Shown: piece after piece, positions 8,270-16,553 of the stretch
How positions within the stretch are numbered: the first letter of the stretch is position 1
Layout of the letters: each line of letters starts with the position of its first letter
Assembly (NCBI GenBank): GCA_964643295.1
Contig: CAZXSN010000001.1
Location: 186,001 to 250,000, forward strand
Length of the DNA stretch: 64,000 nucleotides
DNA from: Merdiplasma sp964643295
GTDB lineage: Bacteria; Bacillota; Clostridia; Lachnospirales; Lachnospiraceae
Direction of reading: 5' to 3'
The notes under the pieces: model-generated
Databases searched by the model: none
The model's input: the letters and a program-made list of their open reading frames with translations, nothing else
Told to the model about the DNA's origin: nothing
Position numbers and translations under genes: made by a program

Positions 8270-8755
8270 TCACTGATTTTCCAGCGAGGAGACCCAGTTT
8301 TTCCAGAATGTTTCGTCCTTTGTGCCGTGCACCACAATGCCCTCTTTGAGGGTGGCCTGCGCACTGACGCTTCCTCTCAGGTCGGAAAGGGTTTTCCCAA
8401 ATTCGCTGCTTCCGGATGTCGCGAACAGAATGATCTCCTTCCCGGAGAAATCATACTTTTCCAGGAATGCGTTCACAATCGTCGGCGCCGTGTACCACCA
8501 GATGGGAAATCCCAGATAAATCCGTTCATAGTCCGCCACGGGCGCGTCCGAATCGGCAAGCGCGGGCAGCTTGGAGCGGTCCTTCATCTCGACGGAACTG
8601 CGGGAAGTCTGATCCTGCCAGTTTAAATCGGCCTTTGTATAGGGGATCTGCGGGCGAATCTCATACAGATTCGCGTCGGCTGCTTCGGCGATTTTTTTCG
8701 CCGCGTCAGCGGTCACTCCGCTGGCGCTGAAATAGACGACCAGGTTCTTTTTCAT
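8270..8755 (-). CDS. Flavodoxin
   Basis: A 161-aa flavodoxin of the Flavodoxin_4 type. The FMN phosphate loop is YFSASGVTADAAKKIA and the isoalloxazine loop is LGFPIWWYTAPTIVNAFLEK, with the GFPIWW signature common in clostridial flavodoxins of this type. Another conserved element is LFATSGSSEFGKT. The fold and length are complete. It is the third protein of the peroxide operon in sense order after the peroxidase and TSCPD protein. It differs clearly from its neighbour, so the two are not a recent duplication. Confidence 0.87.
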   Translation of the reverse strand: MKKNLVVYFSASGVTADAAKKIAEAADANLYEIRPQIPYTKADLNWQDQTSRSSVEMKDRSKLPALADSDAPVADYERIYLGFPIWWYTAPTIVNAFLEKYDFSGKEIILFATSGSSEFGKTLSDLRGSVSAQATLKEGIVVHGTKDETFWKNWVSSLENQ

Positions 8756-8807
8756 TAGGAATCCTCCTTATTTTAAATGGGTTGGTCAGCAAATTTTAAG
8801 CGCCGCT

Positions 8808-9074
8808 TCAGGATGCCTTCTGTTCGGCTTCATAGGCTTCGCGGACAGCTTTTGCCAGCTGATCAGGGCAGGAAGTCGGTCTGCGTCCGCAGAGAATGCC
8901 GGAGAGTTTCTCTTCGATCTGATCGACGGTCCATCCTTCAATCAGGATGGGAATGGCTTTCAGATTCCCGTTGCATCCTCCTGTGAAACTGACGTTGTGG
9001 ACTGTATCCCCGTCCAGATCCAGACTGATCAGAATGGAGCAGGTATTCTGCGTCTGATAGTCATAATGGAACAT
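8808..9074 (-). CDS. TSCPD domain protein (TIGR03905-like)
   Basis: An 88-aa protein with the signature RPTSCPDQLAKAV near its end and conserved cysteines in FTGGCNGNLKAI and ILCGRR. TSCPD domains also occur at the end of some ribonucleotide reductases and as short stand-alone proteins in anaerobes; they probably bind metal through the cysteines. Its start codon overlaps the stop of the peroxidase gene by one base (TAATG), which implies translational coupling. Function in the peroxide operon is unknown. Confidence 0.85.
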   Translation of the reverse strand: MFHYDYQTQNTCSILISLDLDGDTVHNVSFTGGCNGNLKAIPILIEGWTVDQIEEKLSGILCGRRPTSCPDQLAKAVREAYEAEQKAS

Positions 9075-9616
9075 TACAGCACCTCCTCGACGCGCTTTTT
9101 CACGTTCTCTATGGATTCGGTCGGCTCAAACCTGGCGACGATCTTTCCATCCCTGTCAATCAGGAACTTGGTGAAATTCCATTTGATCTTTCCGTTGTTC
9201 TTGTAGTCCTTGTCCATGGATTTGGCGATGCCCTTCATCATCACGCCCTTGGGGCCGGAAAACCCGGCGAAGGTGGTGTTTGCCGTAAGGTATTTGTAGA
9301 GCGGGATGGCATTCTCCCCGTTCACGTCAATCTTGGCAAACTGCGGGAACGTGATGCCGTACCGTCCGGTGCAGAAATTGTGGATCTCCTCGTCGGTGCC
9401 CGGCGCCTGCGAGGCGAACTGGTTGCACGGGAAATCCAGGATCTCCAGCCCGTCTTTCTGGTGCAGTTCGTACAGATCCTGCAGCCCGTCGTACTGCGGC
9501 GTGAATCCGCACCCGGTGGCGGTGTTGATGATCAGAAGAACCTTTCCCTTGTAATCCGAGAGGGAAACCTCCTGGTTGTCCTGTGTTTTTACCGTAAAGT
9601 CATAGATGCTTTCCAT
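9074..9616 (-). CDS. Glutathione peroxidase-like thiol peroxidase
   Basis: A 180-aa peroxidase, full length for the family. The catalytic segment NTATGCGFTPQYDGLQ has cysteine rather than selenocysteine at the peroxidatic position; the glutamine/tryptophan partners are in FPCNQFASQAPG and KIKWNFTKFLID. Cysteine-type bacterial enzymes usually draw electrons from thioredoxin rather than glutathione. It reduces hydrogen peroxide or lipid hydroperoxides in the cytoplasm. It is the first gene of the leftward operon, with a near-consensus promoter at 9671-9699 and an operator candidate over the transcription start. Confidence 0.92.
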   Translation of the reverse strand: MESIYDFTVKTQDNQEVSLSDYKGKVLLIINTATGCGFTPQYDGLQDLYELHQKDGLEILDFPCNQFASQAPGTDEEIHNFCTGRYGITFPQFAKIDVNGENAIPLYKYLTANTTFAGFSGPKGVMMKGIAKSMDKDYKNNGKIKWNFTKFLIDRDGKIVARFEPTESIENVKKRVEEVL

Positions 9617-9645
9617 AACTGCCCTCCTATTAATTTCGCGGGATT

Positions 9646-9699
9646 TAATCTTGCGCTATTGATTAGTCCCAGTATAGCGGTTCTCCTTCCCGCTGTCAA
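9646..9699 (-). promoter_or_regulatory. Promoter and OhrR-type operator of the peroxidase operon
   Basis: On the minus strand TTGACA (9694-9699), 17 bases, TATACT (9671-9676). Just past the -10 lies the inverted pair TAATC (9646-9650) and GATTA (9661-9665) separated by TTGCGCTATT, AT-rich arms as expected for a MarR-family site. It covers the predicted start near 9664, so binding would exclude polymerase. Confidence 0.7.
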
Positions 9700-9824
9700 G
9701 ACCTTTCCGGGAAATTTTGTTAGGCCCCGCCGGGGCAGGGGAGCAGCCGCCGGGAACGCTTCCCCTTCGTTTCCGGGAGTATGGTACGACTGCAACTTCA
9801 TACAAAAAATCACACAACAGGCAG

Positions 9825-9853
9825 TTGAAAAACATGGCTTCTTCCGCTACTAT
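9825..9853 (+). promoter_or_regulatory. Sigma-A promoter of the chitobiose phosphorylase gene
   Basis: TTGAAA (9825-9830), 17-base spacer, TACTAT (9848-9853). It points right, away from the peroxidase promoter, and starts transcription about 30 bases before the start codon at 9889. Confidence 0.6.
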
Positions 9854-9888
9854 TTCCCTAAAGAGCAGACGATTCGGAGGGCAAAGTT

Positions 9889-12276
9889 ATGAAGTACGGA
9901 CATTTTGATGAGGAACATAGAGAGTACGTGATTGACCGCGTGGATCTTCCTGTCTCCTGGACGAACTATCTCGGGGTGGAGGATCTGTGCGCGGTGGTCA
10001 ACCATACCGCGGGCGGATATCTGTTTTACAAAACGCCGCAGTATCACCGCATCACCCGGTTTCGGCCAAACGGCGTCCCGATGGACCGGCCGGGACACTA
10101 TGTATATGTAAGAGACGACGCGGACGGGGATTACTGGAGCATTTCCTGGCAGCCGGTGGGAAAGCCCCTGGATCAGGCCGTCTATGCCTGCCGCCACGGG
10201 ATGTCCTATTCTGTTTACGAGTGCGATTATAAGGGGATCTTTGCCAGTCAGAGACTTTTCATCCCGCTTGGGGATTCGGTGGAGCTATGGGATGTAAAGC
10301 TTAAGAACCGCAGCGGACAGGAGCGCACTCTCAGTGTTTTTTCCTACTGCGAGTTTTCGTTCCACCACATCGATATGGACAACCAGAACTTTCAGATGAG
10401 TCTCTACGCCGCCGGTTCCTCCTGTGAAAACGGCGTGATTGAGCATGATCTGTTCTATGAGGAATTCGGCTACCAGTATTTTACAGCCAGTTTTGAACCG
10501 GACGGGTTCGACTGTGTAAGGGATTCCTTTCTGGGACCGTACCGCACGGAGACAAACCCGGCTGCGGTGGAGATGGGTGTTACTTCCTCCTCCTTTGAAA
10601 AGGGCGGCAATCACTGCGGGGTCCTTCATAAGAAATTCGTCCTGCAGCCGGGGGAGGAGATCCGCTTCGTATTTCTTTTGGGGGAGGGAAGACGCGAGGA
10701 TGCCTATCCGATCCGGGAAAAGTACAGTGATCTTACGAACGTGGATCTCGCGGCAGAGAGGCTTTCGGAGTACTGGGAGGAGAAGTTTTCCAGACTGCAG
10801 GTGACAACTCCCAGCCGGGATATGAATACCATGCTGAATACCTGGAACCTCTATCAGGCGGAAATCAATATCCTGTTCTCCCGGTTTGCCTCCTTTATCG
10901 AAGTGGGAGGAAGAACCGGGCTGGGGTACCGCGATACGGCACAGGATGCGATGGCGATCCCGCACTCAAATCCGCGGAAATGCAGACAGAGACTGGAGCA
11001 GCTTTTGCAGGGGCTGGTTTCGAAAGGGTACGGGCTGCACCTGTTTGACCCGGCATGGTTTGAGCCGCAAAAAGTGCGCCCCTTTTCCTCGCCGACGGTG
11101 ATTCCGCAGCCGGATGAAAAAGAGCGCGTCCATGGCTTAAAGGACGCCTGCTCGGATGATGCTTTATGGCTCATTCCCGCCATCGGGGAATACATCCGGG
11201 AAACCGGGGAACTGGATTTTATGGATCAGAGAATCGGCTACGCGGATGGAGGGGAGGGAACCGTTTATGAGCATATGAAGCGGATCCTGGACTTTTCCGC
11301 CGAGCAGGTCGGTGCGCACGGAGTCTGTCTGGGGCTTCGGGCGGACTGGAATGACTGCCTGAATCTTGGCGGCGGGGAGAGCGCCCTGGTTTCCTTCCTT
11401 CATGTCTGGGCGCTGGAGCATTTCCTGGATCTTTGCAGGAAAAAAGGAACCGCGAAGGACTTGGAAACCTACGGGGCGATGCTTAAGAGAGTAAAGAACG
11501 TCTGCCAAAATGAGCTTTGGGATGGGAAATGGTTTATCCGCGGGATTACGAAGAGCGGCAGGAAAATAGGAACGAGCGCGGATCCGGAAGGGAAGATCCA
11601 TTTAGAATCAAACGTCTGGGCGGTGCTTTCCGGGGCGGCTTCCTATGAGCAGGGGATTTCGGCCATGGACAGCGTAGATAAGTATCTGTACACGGAGTAC
11701 GGGATTATGCTGAACGGCCCTTCCTACACTGTGCCGGATGAGGAGGTTGGTTTTGTGACCCGCGTCTATCCCGGGGTGAAAGAGAACGGGTCGATCTTCA
11801 GCCACCCCAATCCCTGGGCCTGGGCAGCCGAGTGCCGGCTTGGCAGAGGCGACCGGGCGATGAAATATTATGAGGCGCTGTGTCCCTGCAGACAGAATGA
11901 CCGGATTGAGATCCGTCAGGCGGAACCCTATTCCTACTGTCAGTTTATCATGGGGAAGGATCACACTGCCTTTGGCCGGGCCAGGCATCCCTTTATGACG
12001 GGCAGCGCCGGCTGGGCATATTTTTCCGCCACCCGCTATATGTTAGGGATTCGTCCGCAGCTTGACGAACTTGTCATCGATCCCTGCATCCCGGCAGACT
12101 GGAAAAGCTTTCAGGTGAAGCGGATCTGGAGGGGAGCCGTCTATCAGATCGAAGTCGTCAATCCGCACGGGGTGATGAAAGGCGTGAAGGAGCGGTATGT
12201 GGACGGGAAAGAGGCTAAGAGCATTCTGCCGTCTGCGCCGGGAACTCATCATCAGGTAAGAATCGTGATGGGATAG
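9889..12276 (+). CDS. chbP: N,N'-diacetylchitobiose phosphorylase (GH94)
   Basis: A 795-aa enzyme of family GH94. From memory it matches Vibrio diacetylchitobiose phosphorylase more closely than clostridial cellobiose phosphorylases: YRDTAQDAM, GYGLHLFDPAWF, KDACSDDALWLIP and GLRADWNDCLNLGGGESA, the last carrying the general-acid aspartate. The segment FITRVYPGVKEN-like GFVTRVYPGVKENGSIFSHP is also shared. It splits N,N'-diacetylchitobiose with phosphate into N-acetylglucosamine 1-phosphate and N-acetylglucosamine, saving one ATP. GGAGGG lies before the ATG. A YesM-type kinase gene follows 197 bases later, and a sugar ABC importer and YesN-type regulator lie beyond, forming a likely chitin-oligosaccharide uptake and use locus. 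Specificity for chitobiose over related disaccharides is inferred from likeness. Confidence 0.87.
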   Translation: MKYGHFDEEHREYVIDRVDLPVSWTNYLGVEDLCAVVNHTAGGYLFYKTPQYHRITRFRPNGVPMDRPGHYVYVRDDADGDYWSISWQPVGKPLDQAVYACRHGMSYSVYECDYKGIFASQRLFIPLGDSVELWDVKLKNRSGQERTLSVFSYCEFSFHHIDMDNQNFQMSLYAAGSSCENGVIEHDLFYEEFGYQYFTASFEPDGFDCVRDSFLGPYRTETNPAAVEMGVTSSSFEKGGNHCGVLHKKFVLQPGEEIRFVFLLGEGRREDAYPIREKYSDLTNVDLAAERLSEYWEEKFSRLQVTTPSRDMNTMLNTWNLYQAEINILFSRFASFIEVGGRTGLGYRDTAQDAMAIPHSNPRKCRQRLEQLLQGLVSKGYGLHLFDPAWFEPQKVRPFSSPTVIPQPDEKERVHGLKDACSDDALWLIPAIGEYIRETGELDFMDQRIGYADGGEGTVYEHMKRILDFSAEQVGAHGVCLGLRADWNDCLNLGGGESALVSFLHVWALEHFLDLCRKKGTAKDLETYGAMLKRVKNVCQNELWDGKWFIRGITKSGRKIGTSADPEGKIHLESNVWAVLSGAASYEQGISAMDSVDKYLYTEYGIMLNGPSYTVPDEEVGFVTRVYPGVKENGSIFSHPNPWAWAAECRLGRGDRAMKYYEALCPCRQNDRIEIRQAEPYSYCQFIMGKDHTAFGRARHPFMTGSAGWAYFSATRYMLGIRPQLDELVIDPCIPADWKSFQVKRIWRGAVYQIEVVNPHGVMKGVKERYVDGKEAKSILPSAPGTHHQVRIVMG

Positions 12277-12473
12277 AGCCCGGTTAAAAAGCGGGGAAGA
12301 AGAGCTGCCGCAGGGTTTGCGTCTGCAAAAAAGGAACCGGACATGATTTCCCCGGGAAGGATACTGAACAGAGGCTTGAAAGTTCCGGGAAAAAGCGGGA
12401 AGAAGAGGCAGGGAAAAAAGATGCTCCTTAGGGGGAAACGGCCGGGACTTACCCGGCAGCAGAGGAGGCTTCG

Positions 12474-14234
12474 ATGAGGAAAAAACAGCATTCCATGAAG
12501 TGGAAGGTGATCAGGATCCTGCTGATCTGCTGGCTGATCCCTTTTTCCTTTCTGATTGCAGTTCTGGGGATTTATATGGCGAGCAGCCACAGCGGTTTGA
12601 CAGCCGAAAGCTACGTCAATCAGCTGGCGTTTAATAACCTGATCTGTGTGGAACGCCTGGACCGGGCGGTCGCGGATTCCCGGAAGGCCTCCTATGACGG
12701 GGAGATTCTTGCGGCCAGGCAGCAGTACCTGGCAGGGAATCTAAACCGGGATGAGGCGCAGAAAAGATATATTCAGTATCTGTCGAATAATTACGGGCAG
12801 AGCGACGCGGTCTCCAGCGCGATTCTCTGGTTTGAGGGAGAAGGAGAAGAAAGTTCGGCGGCGGTGTACAGCGAGAGCGGAAACGGAAGCTACCAGAAAA
12901 TCCTCCATTACTGGAATGACGATCACGAGGCTGTCCGCGAAGCGGCGATGGAGCTGGGCACTTCCGTACGCTTCCTGGTGCGCGGCAGGGAACTTTACAT
13001 GATCCGAAACATGCTGGACAGCCGCTATCAGATTCAGGCAGTTTTAGTGTTCTGCCTGAATAAGGAGTACTGCTTTGGCAGCATTATCCAGTATCCGATG
13101 CAGGACTGCGGCTGTGTGTGGATCAACGATCAGGAGTTTCTGCCGACAGAGAGTGAAGAGGAGCATGACTGGGAAACGCTCTACCGCGAGGCAGGAGAAA
13201 AAAACTACCAGTGGGTGAGAGGACAGCTTTGCGTGACGGATGAACGCTCCGGCGACCGCTACAGGCTGCGCTCGGTCATGATGGTGAAAAACAATGTGAC
13301 AATGTTTCCGTTCTATGGGTATCCTTATGTGGTGGCCGGTATGGTGCTTTCCGTGATCCTGATGCTGCTGGCGGTGCTGCGGGTTTTCAGACAGGAGGTT
13401 ACGCGTCCCGTGACGATGCTCACCGAAGGTGTGCGCCATATCGAGGAGGGAGAGCTGGGCTATCAGATCAGCGGGGAAATACACAACCGGGAATTTGCCT
13501 ACCTCTGCGAATCCGTAAACCGGATGTCGGAGAACCTGAAAAATCAGTTTAACCGGATCTATCAGGAGGAGATTGCGCTTAGGGAAGCCAGGATCATGGC
13601 TCTGCAGTCCCACATCAATCCGCATTTTCTGAATAATACGCTGGAGACCATCAACTGGGAGGCCCGCCTGGACGGCAATGAAAAGATCAGCAAGATGATC
13701 GAAGCGCTCTCAAATGTGATGGACGCTGCGTTAGACCGCAGAAAGCGCCCGGAGGTGCCGCTTAGAGAGGAAATGACTTATGTGCGTTCGTATCTGTATA
13801 TCATGCGGGAGCGGCTGGGGGAACGGCTGGAAGTGACGGTCAGGATCCCGGAGGAACTCATGGACTGCCTGGTGCCGAGACTGATTTTGCAGCCGGTGAT
13901 TGAGAATGCCATTGAACACGGCATTATGCCGAACGGAAAAGGCACCGTGCTGATTGAAGGCTTAAGGGTGGAAAATGATCTTTCGCTGGATATCCGCAAT
14001 GACGGGACGCTGTCAAAAGAGGATGCTCTGCGAATCGAAAGGCTCCTGGATCTGAATTATAACACCAGCAGGGAACCGGCGGGAAATCTGGGGATTGCCA
14101 ACGTCAACCAGCGTCTTCACATCCTGTTTGGGGAGCCTTACGGTCTGCTGATCCGTGAAGAGGAGGGAAAGGTTCTTGCCAGACTTTTGCTGCCGTACCG
14201 GACGGCGGAGTCGGCAGATGGGCAGAAGAGCTGA
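12474..14234 (+). CDS. YesM-type sensor histidine kinase
   Basis: A 586-aa membrane kinase. A first membrane helix (about residues 10-34) and a second (about 283-303) bracket a large extracellular sensor region. A HAMP domain follows (FRQEVTRPVTMLTEGVRHIE), then the His_kinase domain with the phospho-accepting histidine in LQSHINPHFLNNTLETI. The ATPase region contains QPVIENAIEHGI and a shortened glycine-rich end (GNLGIANVNQRL). AGGAGG precedes the ATG. Partner is surely the YesN-type regulator at 19738, but a transposase-like gene now separates them. In such systems the pair senses an extracellular oligosaccharide and switches on the adjacent ABC transporter. Confidence 0.9.
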   Translation: MRKKQHSMKWKVIRILLICWLIPFSFLIAVLGIYMASSHSGLTAESYVNQLAFNNLICVERLDRAVADSRKASYDGEILAARQQYLAGNLNRDEAQKRYIQYLSNNYGQSDAVSSAILWFEGEGEESSAAVYSESGNGSYQKILHYWNDDHEAVREAAMELGTSVRFLVRGRELYMIRNMLDSRYQIQAVLVFCLNKEYCFGSIIQYPMQDCGCVWINDQEFLPTESEEEHDWETLYREAGEKNYQWVRGQLCVTDERSGDRYRLRSVMMVKNNVTMFPFYGYPYVVAGMVLSVILMLLAVLRVFRQEVTRPVTMLTEGVRHIEEGELGYQISGEIHNREFAYLCESVNRMSENLKNQFNRIYQEEIALREARIMALQSHINPHFLNNTLETINWEARLDGNEKISKMIEALSNVMDAALDRRKRPEVPLREEMTYVRSYLYIMRERLGERLEVTVRIPEELMDCLVPRLILQPVIENAIEHGIMPNGKGTVLIEGLRVENDLSLDIRNDGTLSKEDALRIERLLDLNYNTSREPAGNLGIANVNQRLHILFGEPYGLLIREEEGKVLARLLLPYRTAESADGQKS

Positions 14235-14825
14235 GGAGTTTGCCTTTCTCTGCCGCTTTTAAGGCACGGGGCTTGCGTTTAACCAATGGCATTCTCCAAA
14301 GATTTATCCCGGAAAAGCCCCCTTTGTGATTTTGCTGCAGGCCGCACAGAACGGGGAAAACGTTTACGGGACACTTCCTGGGCAAAGTATTTTTCAGAAA
14401 ACGTATTTCCTGAAACGGATGAGTCACCTTTCCATCAGGCGGCGTCTTTCAGGAAACTTTGTTTTCATGCTTAAAAACTGTTTGCTCCGGCCAGATTACC
14501 TGGCTGAAATTCAAAAAGGGAGAGCTTCTTAGTCCAACTTCAGCATCAGAGAAGGCGAAACAGAAGGGACTTTAACGGACTTTAATGGAATTTGATTTTA
14601 CTATTTGAAAATCTGTTGAACTTCTCCGCGAAATGTGATAAATTTTAAACAACACCTATCTTGCATAGAAACGTAAATGAGCACATCATTGTATAATTAT
14701 TAAGCTACTATGGAATATGCATAGTGTTTATTCAAACACAGTTTCCTTTTCCAGCGAAACGGATACGTTTCCGCGCAGCATTCAGGACGCGGGAGCAGAT
14801 CAACGGAAAAGTTAGGAGGATTCAC
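14235..14825. other. Intergenic region with inverted and tandem repeats
   Basis: About 590 bases between the kinase and the transposase-like gene. TTTCCTGAAA (14406-14415) is an exact inverted partner of TTTCAGGAAA (14447-14456). Three 10-base units GGACTTTAAC, GGACTTTAAT, GGAATTTGAT follow head to tail at 14567-14596. A TATAAT box lies near 14691. No gene was recognised. Confidence 0.5.
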
Positions 14826-16157
14826 ATGGCAAAGAGAAACAGCGTACCCGAAGAAATGGCCAGGACGATTCAAGACAGCGGCATTGATCCCGGAGACGGG
14901 AAAAAGCTGACGGAGAGGGACACAAATGTTTTTGAGACGGATCCGGATGGAAGTAAGGAAATGTGCATGTATCCTCTCCATGAGGCAGTGCTGCTCCTGT
15001 TTTTAGGAGCGCTTGCCGGATGCAGCAGCTGGATTGAACTGGAAATGTTTGGGAATCAAAATCTTCGTTGGCTGCGGAAGTTCTATGGCTACGAAAACGG
15101 CATCCCTTCGCGCGATGAAATTATGTACATTTTTGGCAGGATTCCCAATGACCAGTTTCAGGGCTTCATCATCTCTTTCCTGACGGCGAATCTTGGCTGC
15201 CTGCAGCGCTGTCTGCGGGTGAAGGCTTCCTCGAAGAATTTCAGCCATATCTATGCGGCGGATGGAAAAGTGTCCAATCAGCGGACACTGCATGTGTGGG
15301 ATATCACTTATGGTATCTGTATTTGTTCGCAGACCATCGAATTCGAAACGGACGAAATTCCGGCTGTTCAGCAGTGGCTGGAGTCACAGAAAACCTTAAA
15401 GGACTGCCTGATTATCCTTGAGGCGCATACGCAGGCAGAAACCTGGAAACTCATAAGATCAAAGAAAGGAGAGTGCATTGGAGACCTGATGGGCAGTCAG
15501 GGCGGCCTTCTTGAGGAGGTTTCTCGCTGCTTTGGTGAAGAAACATTAAAGAAGATCAAAGAAGAGAAAAAAGACTACCTGAAAGTAACCGAAAAAACGC
15601 ATTCGCAGACTGAGATAAGGGAGTATTTCCGCGTGGATCCTTGTAAAAATCCGGAAAGAGACGGGAAATGGGGGAAAATCCCCTCTTTTGTCTGTTTCAT
15701 CAGGACTATCCAGCCAGCGAATCCGTCAGAATCAGCCACCGCAGAAGCACGGTACTACATCACAACACTTAAGGATGTGGCCGACTGTGCGGAAGGGATA
15801 CGGTCCCACTGGCAGTGTGAAGCCGGCCACTGGTTTTTGGGTACCGAATTTCGTGAAGACGATACCTGCGCCATGGAAAGAGATGCTTACCAGAATCTAA
15901 GTCTCATGATAAAGATGGATCTGCATCTTTTGAAAGCGCTCAAAGTTCTGCCGGAATTTCAAAAGGCCAGCATACGATCCATCCATATGGCCGTTGGCTG
16001 GAACAGGGAGAGAACAATCAAAGAGCTGTTTTCGCTGCTGGATAAAAAATACGTTGCAGAACTTTTATCGGAAGTCAGAATGACAGATACAGATAAGAAG
16101 AAGGCCAGGAAACTGATGGAAGAGGAGCAGGAGGAACTTTCAGAAGGACTGGAATAA
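14826..16157 (+). CDS. ISAs1-like transposase with altered catalytic residues
   Basis: A 443-aa protein that aligns by eye along its length with ISAs1/H-repeat transposases: N-terminal domain with SRDEIMYIFGRIP, AADGK (D146) for the usual LDGKT, then LIILEAHTQ for the usual TDAMGCQ, GSQGGLL for KGNQGxL, ARYYITTL, and RSHWQCEAGHWFLGTEFREDD for the RxHWxIENxLHWxLDVxxxED block. The second catalytic aspartate is therefore glutamate (E199), and family-constant residues (N of IEN, D of LDV) are replaced. The reading frame is unbroken with TAGGAGG before the ATG, so it may be translated. It sits between the kinase and the binding-protein genes of the chitobiose locus. It is either a decayed or a domesticated transposase. 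Clear terminal repeats were not found; TGCATAGT occurs near both ends in inverted sense. Confidence 0.72.
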   Translation: MAKRNSVPEEMARTIQDSGIDPGDGKKLTERDTNVFETDPDGSKEMCMYPLHEAVLLLFLGALAGCSSWIELEMFGNQNLRWLRKFYGYENGIPSRDEIMYIFGRIPNDQFQGFIISFLTANLGCLQRCLRVKASSKNFSHIYAADGKVSNQRTLHVWDITYGICICSQTIEFETDEIPAVQQWLESQKTLKDCLIILEAHTQAETWKLIRSKKGECIGDLMGSQGGLLEEVSRCFGEETLKKIKEEKKDYLKVTEKTHSQTEIREYFRVDPCKNPERDGKWGKIPSFVCFIRTIQPANPSESATAEARYYITTLKDVADCAEGIRSHWQCEAGHWFLGTEFREDDTCAMERDAYQNLSLMIKMDLHLLKALKVLPEFQKASIRSIHMAVGWNRERTIKELFSLLDKKYVAELLSEVRMTDTDKKKARKLMEEEQEELSEGLE

Positions 16158-16553
16158 CATCAAAAGCGGCATACTATGCAGAATAATTTCCCTGATTGTC
16201 AGACAGCTTTAAGGAGCCCGTCTGGACAGGGGGAGTGCGCCCCGGCGGTTTAATCCCGGGGCGCATTCTTTTGAACAACGGGACGCCTGTAAAAAGGCAG
16301 AAAGGATGCCTCATTCTGCCCGGAAAAACTGGCTTGGCTTTTATCTGACAGGACAGGAGGTGAGCGTTTAGGCGGCATGCATCGTCCCGGAAAGGCGGAG
16401 TTTGGGAACCGGAATACTCCCCTTTTTCCATTTTGACAAAAAGATACAAAAAATCACAGCTTCAGACCTTTCCAGATTGGTGAAAATGACGCATACTGGT
16501 CGCATAAGTGCAGCGGGATTTTTTCATGATCAAGTACGATAGGAGGTAGGAAA
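16158..16553. other. Intergenic region: terminator and leader of the binding-protein gene
   Basis: About 396 bases. It holds the terminator at 16236-16271 and, near 16433, TTGACA that may be the -35 of the binding-protein promoter, though no good -10 stands at the right distance. TAGGAGGTAGGAAA lies directly before the start codon at 16554. Confidence 0.5.
16236..16271 (+). terminator. Intrinsic terminator after the transposase-like gene
   Basis: TGCGCCCCGG (16236-16245), a 10-base loop, CCGGGGCGCA (16256-16265), then TTCTTTT. A perfect 10-bp stem that would separate the upstream transcript from the binding-protein gene. Confidence 0.75.

Noticed and set aside
14700..16190. Complete insertion sequence with terminal inverted repeats around the ISAs1-like gene
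   Set aside because: Only an eight-base match (TGCATAGT, inverted) was found at the edges, and no target duplication. Too weak to set element borders.
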